From contig CAINWP010000141.1 of NCBI GenBank assembly GCA_903854475.1, positions 1 through 37,259 of the forward strand: 37,259 nucleotides of DNA, in the 5' to 3' direction. Numbering within the stretch: position 1 is the first letter of the stretch; every line of letters begins with the position of its first letter. The notes beneath the pieces were generated by a model that ran no database searches, was not told the origin of the DNA, and worked only from the letters and a program-made list of their open reading frames with translations. Positions 34,992 through 37,259 of this stretch are shown here, one piece after another. This DNA is from an uncultured Verrucomicrobiota bacterium. GTDB taxonomy: Bacteria; Verrucomicrobiota; Verrucomicrobiia; Limisphaerales; UBA9464. The translations under genes were made by a program, and so were the position numbers.

Positions 34992-36153
34992 AGGTGTGGA
35001 CGCGATCCCGACGGTGGCAATCGGTGGCCAGGGCTCGATCGTACCTGATCAATTCACCCACGCGTGTCTGGCTTCCTTGGTGGCGGACAGGCACCGGATC
35101 TACGAAGTCAGCGGAGACCCCCCCGGACCGCCACAAAATTCGTGCACCCGCACTGGCCCGATCCACAATGGCCTGCCATTCGTCGGCCAGTGCCTCGGGA
35201 TGCCGGTGGCTCAGCCAGTCCATGTGATCGAGGAGCACGAATCGAGACAGGGGACGGGTATGTTGGCGAAGAAAGCCGGTGAGGCTGTTGGTGTGGGTTT
35301 CGATCCGGTCGGCCAGGCCGGCTTTCAGTCGTTGAAAGTTCGGCTCGCGCAAGTATTCCGGGCAGCAGTCCTGGGTGTAGCGTCCAAAAAGATACAGGCG
35401 CCAGAAGTAGTTGTCGGTCACCGGTAGTCGTGTGCAGACCGTCTCCACACAGTCCTCCATGAAGGCCGCGATGTCTTGCCCGCAGGTCCGCTCCAAGTGA
35501 TCTCTCTGAGCAGCAGGAACCCCCAAGAGACTGAGCGCGAAATCCGAGCGAAGGGCGCGGCGTATGGACGGTCGCCAGAACTTCTCACGGACGCGCCCGA
35601 AGTAGATGGCGCGTTGTTCCTCCAGGGATCCGGCTGAAAATAAACTTCGTAGGTCATCCAAGACTCCTGCCAATCGGAAGTAGCGCATCATGGATTTAGC
35701 AAAAACTCCGGTGGTGCCCCTGTGATAGAATGAGTCTGCGGTTTTGCGTCGCGCGAAAAAGTGGGTTCGATCATCCCAGTACTGTTGGGCAAAAAACGGT
35801 AGGTCACGCCGTAATCGTTGTTGGTACCAAGCCCGAAACGCCGGAGTTCCGCCGTCACCGAAGATCGCAAAAAACTCGTCGTGTTCCAGGTTTCGTATGC
35901 CGGCCAGCTTGAGCTCCAGCAGGGCATTTTGGCGGAAGTTCATGTCTACGGCATGAATCCGTCGAGGTCCGTCGAGCGCGTAGTCCAGAGCATTGCAGCC
36001 CGCCGAAGTAATTAGGACCAATTCATCCTGCGCACCCAGACCAAGAACTTCCCGATCGAGCCGGGGATCCTCCCAGCAGGTGTTGTAGACCAGATAGTTC
36101 CCGTGGACATAGTTGAAGAGGGTTTCCGTTGTCCAATTGGCCAGGGTTCTCAT
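34957..36153 (-). CDS. DUF3419 / BtaA-like S-adenosylmethionine:diacylglycerol 3-amino-3-carboxypropyl transferase
   Basis: YNTCWEDPRLDREVLGLGAQDELVLITSAGCNALDYALDGPRRIHAVDMNFRQNALLELKLAGIR. Confidence 0.85.
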   Translation of the reverse strand: MRTLANWTTETLFNYVHGNYLVYNTCWEDPRLDREVLGLGAQDELVLITSAGCNALDYALDGPRRIHAVDMNFRQNALLELKLAGIRNLEHDEFFAIFGDGGTPAFRAWYQQRLRRDLPFFAQQYWDDRTHFFARRKTADSFYHRGTTGVFAKSMMRYFRLAGVLDDLRSLFSAGSLEEQRAIYFGRVREKFWRPSIRRALRSDFALSLLGVPAAQRDHLERTCGQDIAAFMEDCVETVCTRLPVTDNYFWRLYLFGRYTQDCCPEYLREPNFQRLKAGLADRIETHTNSLTGFLRQHTRPLSRFVLLDHMDWLSHRHPEALADEWQAIVDRASAGARILWRSGGVSADFVDPVPVRHQGSQTRVGELIRYDRALATDCHRRDRVHTYGSFHIAHLAA

Positions 36154-36206
36154 GCGATTGCTCAGCGAGTAATCTATCTGATCGGTGATTGGCCCGGCAA
36201 CGCCTC

Positions 36207-36221
36207 CGAGTCAATGACTCG
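36207..36221. promoter_or_regulatory. perfect 7-1-7 inverted repeat between divergent genes, candidate operator
   Basis: CGAGTCA-A-TGACTCG. Confidence 0.5.
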
Positions 36222-36276
36222 AAAATGTCACCCCAATGAAGCCTCTTGGACGCATGGGGAGAACAGGGTTGCACAT

Positions 36277-36987
36277 ATGGAGATTGCTTCCTCCAAAGTT
36301 TCTCCCTGGGTGATCAGAAAATACGCGTTGCTCGCCCTCGCTGCTCTGCGGCGAGAGGGCGTCTGCAATGGGGTGAGCCAATTAGTCGCCCAATGGTCTT
36401 TTGATCGTCGACACGGGCTGTCGGCATTCTTTCCACGGGAAGTTCGGCATGAAGCCAGCGAGCCCGAGTTTCGGATGTCCGATGCGATGCAGTATCAGGG
36501 AGTCGATCCGCGACTGGCGCTGGAGATCTTAAATCGGCTGCCGACGGAGTTGCGTTCGGAGGCGACGTTTGTGGACTACGGTTGTGGGAAAGGCCGGGGA
36601 CTGGCCGTGGGTATCCTCGCTGGATTTCGCCAACTCATCGGAGTCGAAGTGTCTCGCGATCTAGCGACTCTGGCCGAACGAAACCTTCAAACGCTTCGAT
36701 TGAGGCATCCGGAAGTTTGTATCGACATCCAGATTATGGATGCGGCCCGTTTTAAGCCCCCAGAAGGTCCGTTGGTGGTGTTTCTGTACAACCCGTTCGT
36801 CGGTTTGACCTTGGAGCGTGTGGTTCAACGTCTCGCACACCATGCGACCCGTAGCCCGGTCCATGTGGTCTACATTAATCCCCGGGGGCGCTCCGCGTTT
36901 CTGGATCATGGATTTCGGCAACGTGCCGCTTGGCCTGGCTCCCAAGGACTCGTACTCGAATCAGGGCTTGTGTCGGAGTTGTTGTAG
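36277..36987 (+). CDS. class I SAM-dependent methyltransferase
   Basis: ATFVDYGCGKGRGLAVGILAGFRQLIGVEVSRDLATLAERNL; GPLVVFLYNPFVG. Confidence 0.78.
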   Translation: MEIASSKVSPWVIRKYALLALAALRREGVCNGVSQLVAQWSFDRRHGLSAFFPREVRHEASEPEFRMSDAMQYQGVDPRLALEILNRLPTELRSEATFVDYGCGKGRGLAVGILAGFRQLIGVEVSRDLATLAERNLQTLRLRHPEVCIDIQIMDAARFKPPEGPLVVFLYNPFVGLTLERVVQRLAHHATRSPVHVVYINPRGRSAFLDHGFRQRAAWPGSQGLVLESGLVSELL

Positions 36988-37071
36988 TTTCGCAGCGTGA
37001 GTCCTCGGATCGCGCCGCTTGGGTAGTGTCTCAATTCAGGTTTTATTAAAATCCAACGATCGTGTCCTCTT

Positions 37072-37188
37072 TTGACCAGGGCGCATCTGAAGATTCCAAT
37101 CGAGCTCTCCCCTGAGCGACGGTCAGAATTTCAGCGCCTGATCCAAGCGCCAAGAACGCCCAGTTTGCAGCAGGAATCCGCGATGTAG
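37072..37188 (+). pseudogene. possible N-terminal remnant of an IS630-like transposase
   Basis: LTRAHLKIPIELSPERRSEFQRLIQAPRTPSLQQESAM-stop resembles the start of IS630-type transposases (IELSxEERxELxxLVRxxxTP). Confidence 0.3.
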
Positions 37189-37259
37189 CCCGAAGAGCCT
37201 CCGAGTCCGACCCTGCTCCTAGGTAGGGACCGATCTCCGAGCGGTCCGCGTGTGCCGAC

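Noticed and set aside
1-37259. CRISPR array or prophage
   Set aside because: No regularly spaced direct repeats, Cas-like ORFs, or phage structural/integrase ORFs were seen.

Overview
The window is a GC-rich bacterial chromosome segment, probably Verrucomicrobiota-like (inferred from the mix of prepilin-like, PEP-CTERM, sugar-ABC and secreted hydrolase genes; not tested). Left third (about 2-11.2 kb): a fructan/fructose operon with a lipoprotein sugar-binding protein, an AroE-like oxidoreductase, an RbsA-type ATPase, an RbsC-type permease with an unusual inserted domain, a GH32 glycosidase and a PfkB kinase. Middle: tRNA-Arg(CCG), tRNA-Asp(GTC), an AbiEi antitoxin whose AbiEii partner is cut to about 40 codons by an adjoining hipBA module, a 28-bp perfect palindrome, a W-P-F/L repeat protein, a MITE-like foldback and two tandem thymidylate-kinase paralogs. 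Right: a prepilin-like gene, a PHP-type metallohydrolase, and an araC / bamE-like / exbB / exbD operon whose last gene (1031 aa) joins a TonB-type N-terminus (Ser17/His21/Leu28 transmembrane motif plus Lys-Pro linker) to a complete TonB-dependent receptor. This TonB-receptor fusion is the best candidate for an undescribed system. Then come a PEP-CTERM protein, alkaline phosphatase and a BtaA-like (DUF3419) / acetyltransferase-like / methyltransferase lipid-modification locus. No CRISPR array was seen. All family calls come from reading motifs by eye; no database search was run.
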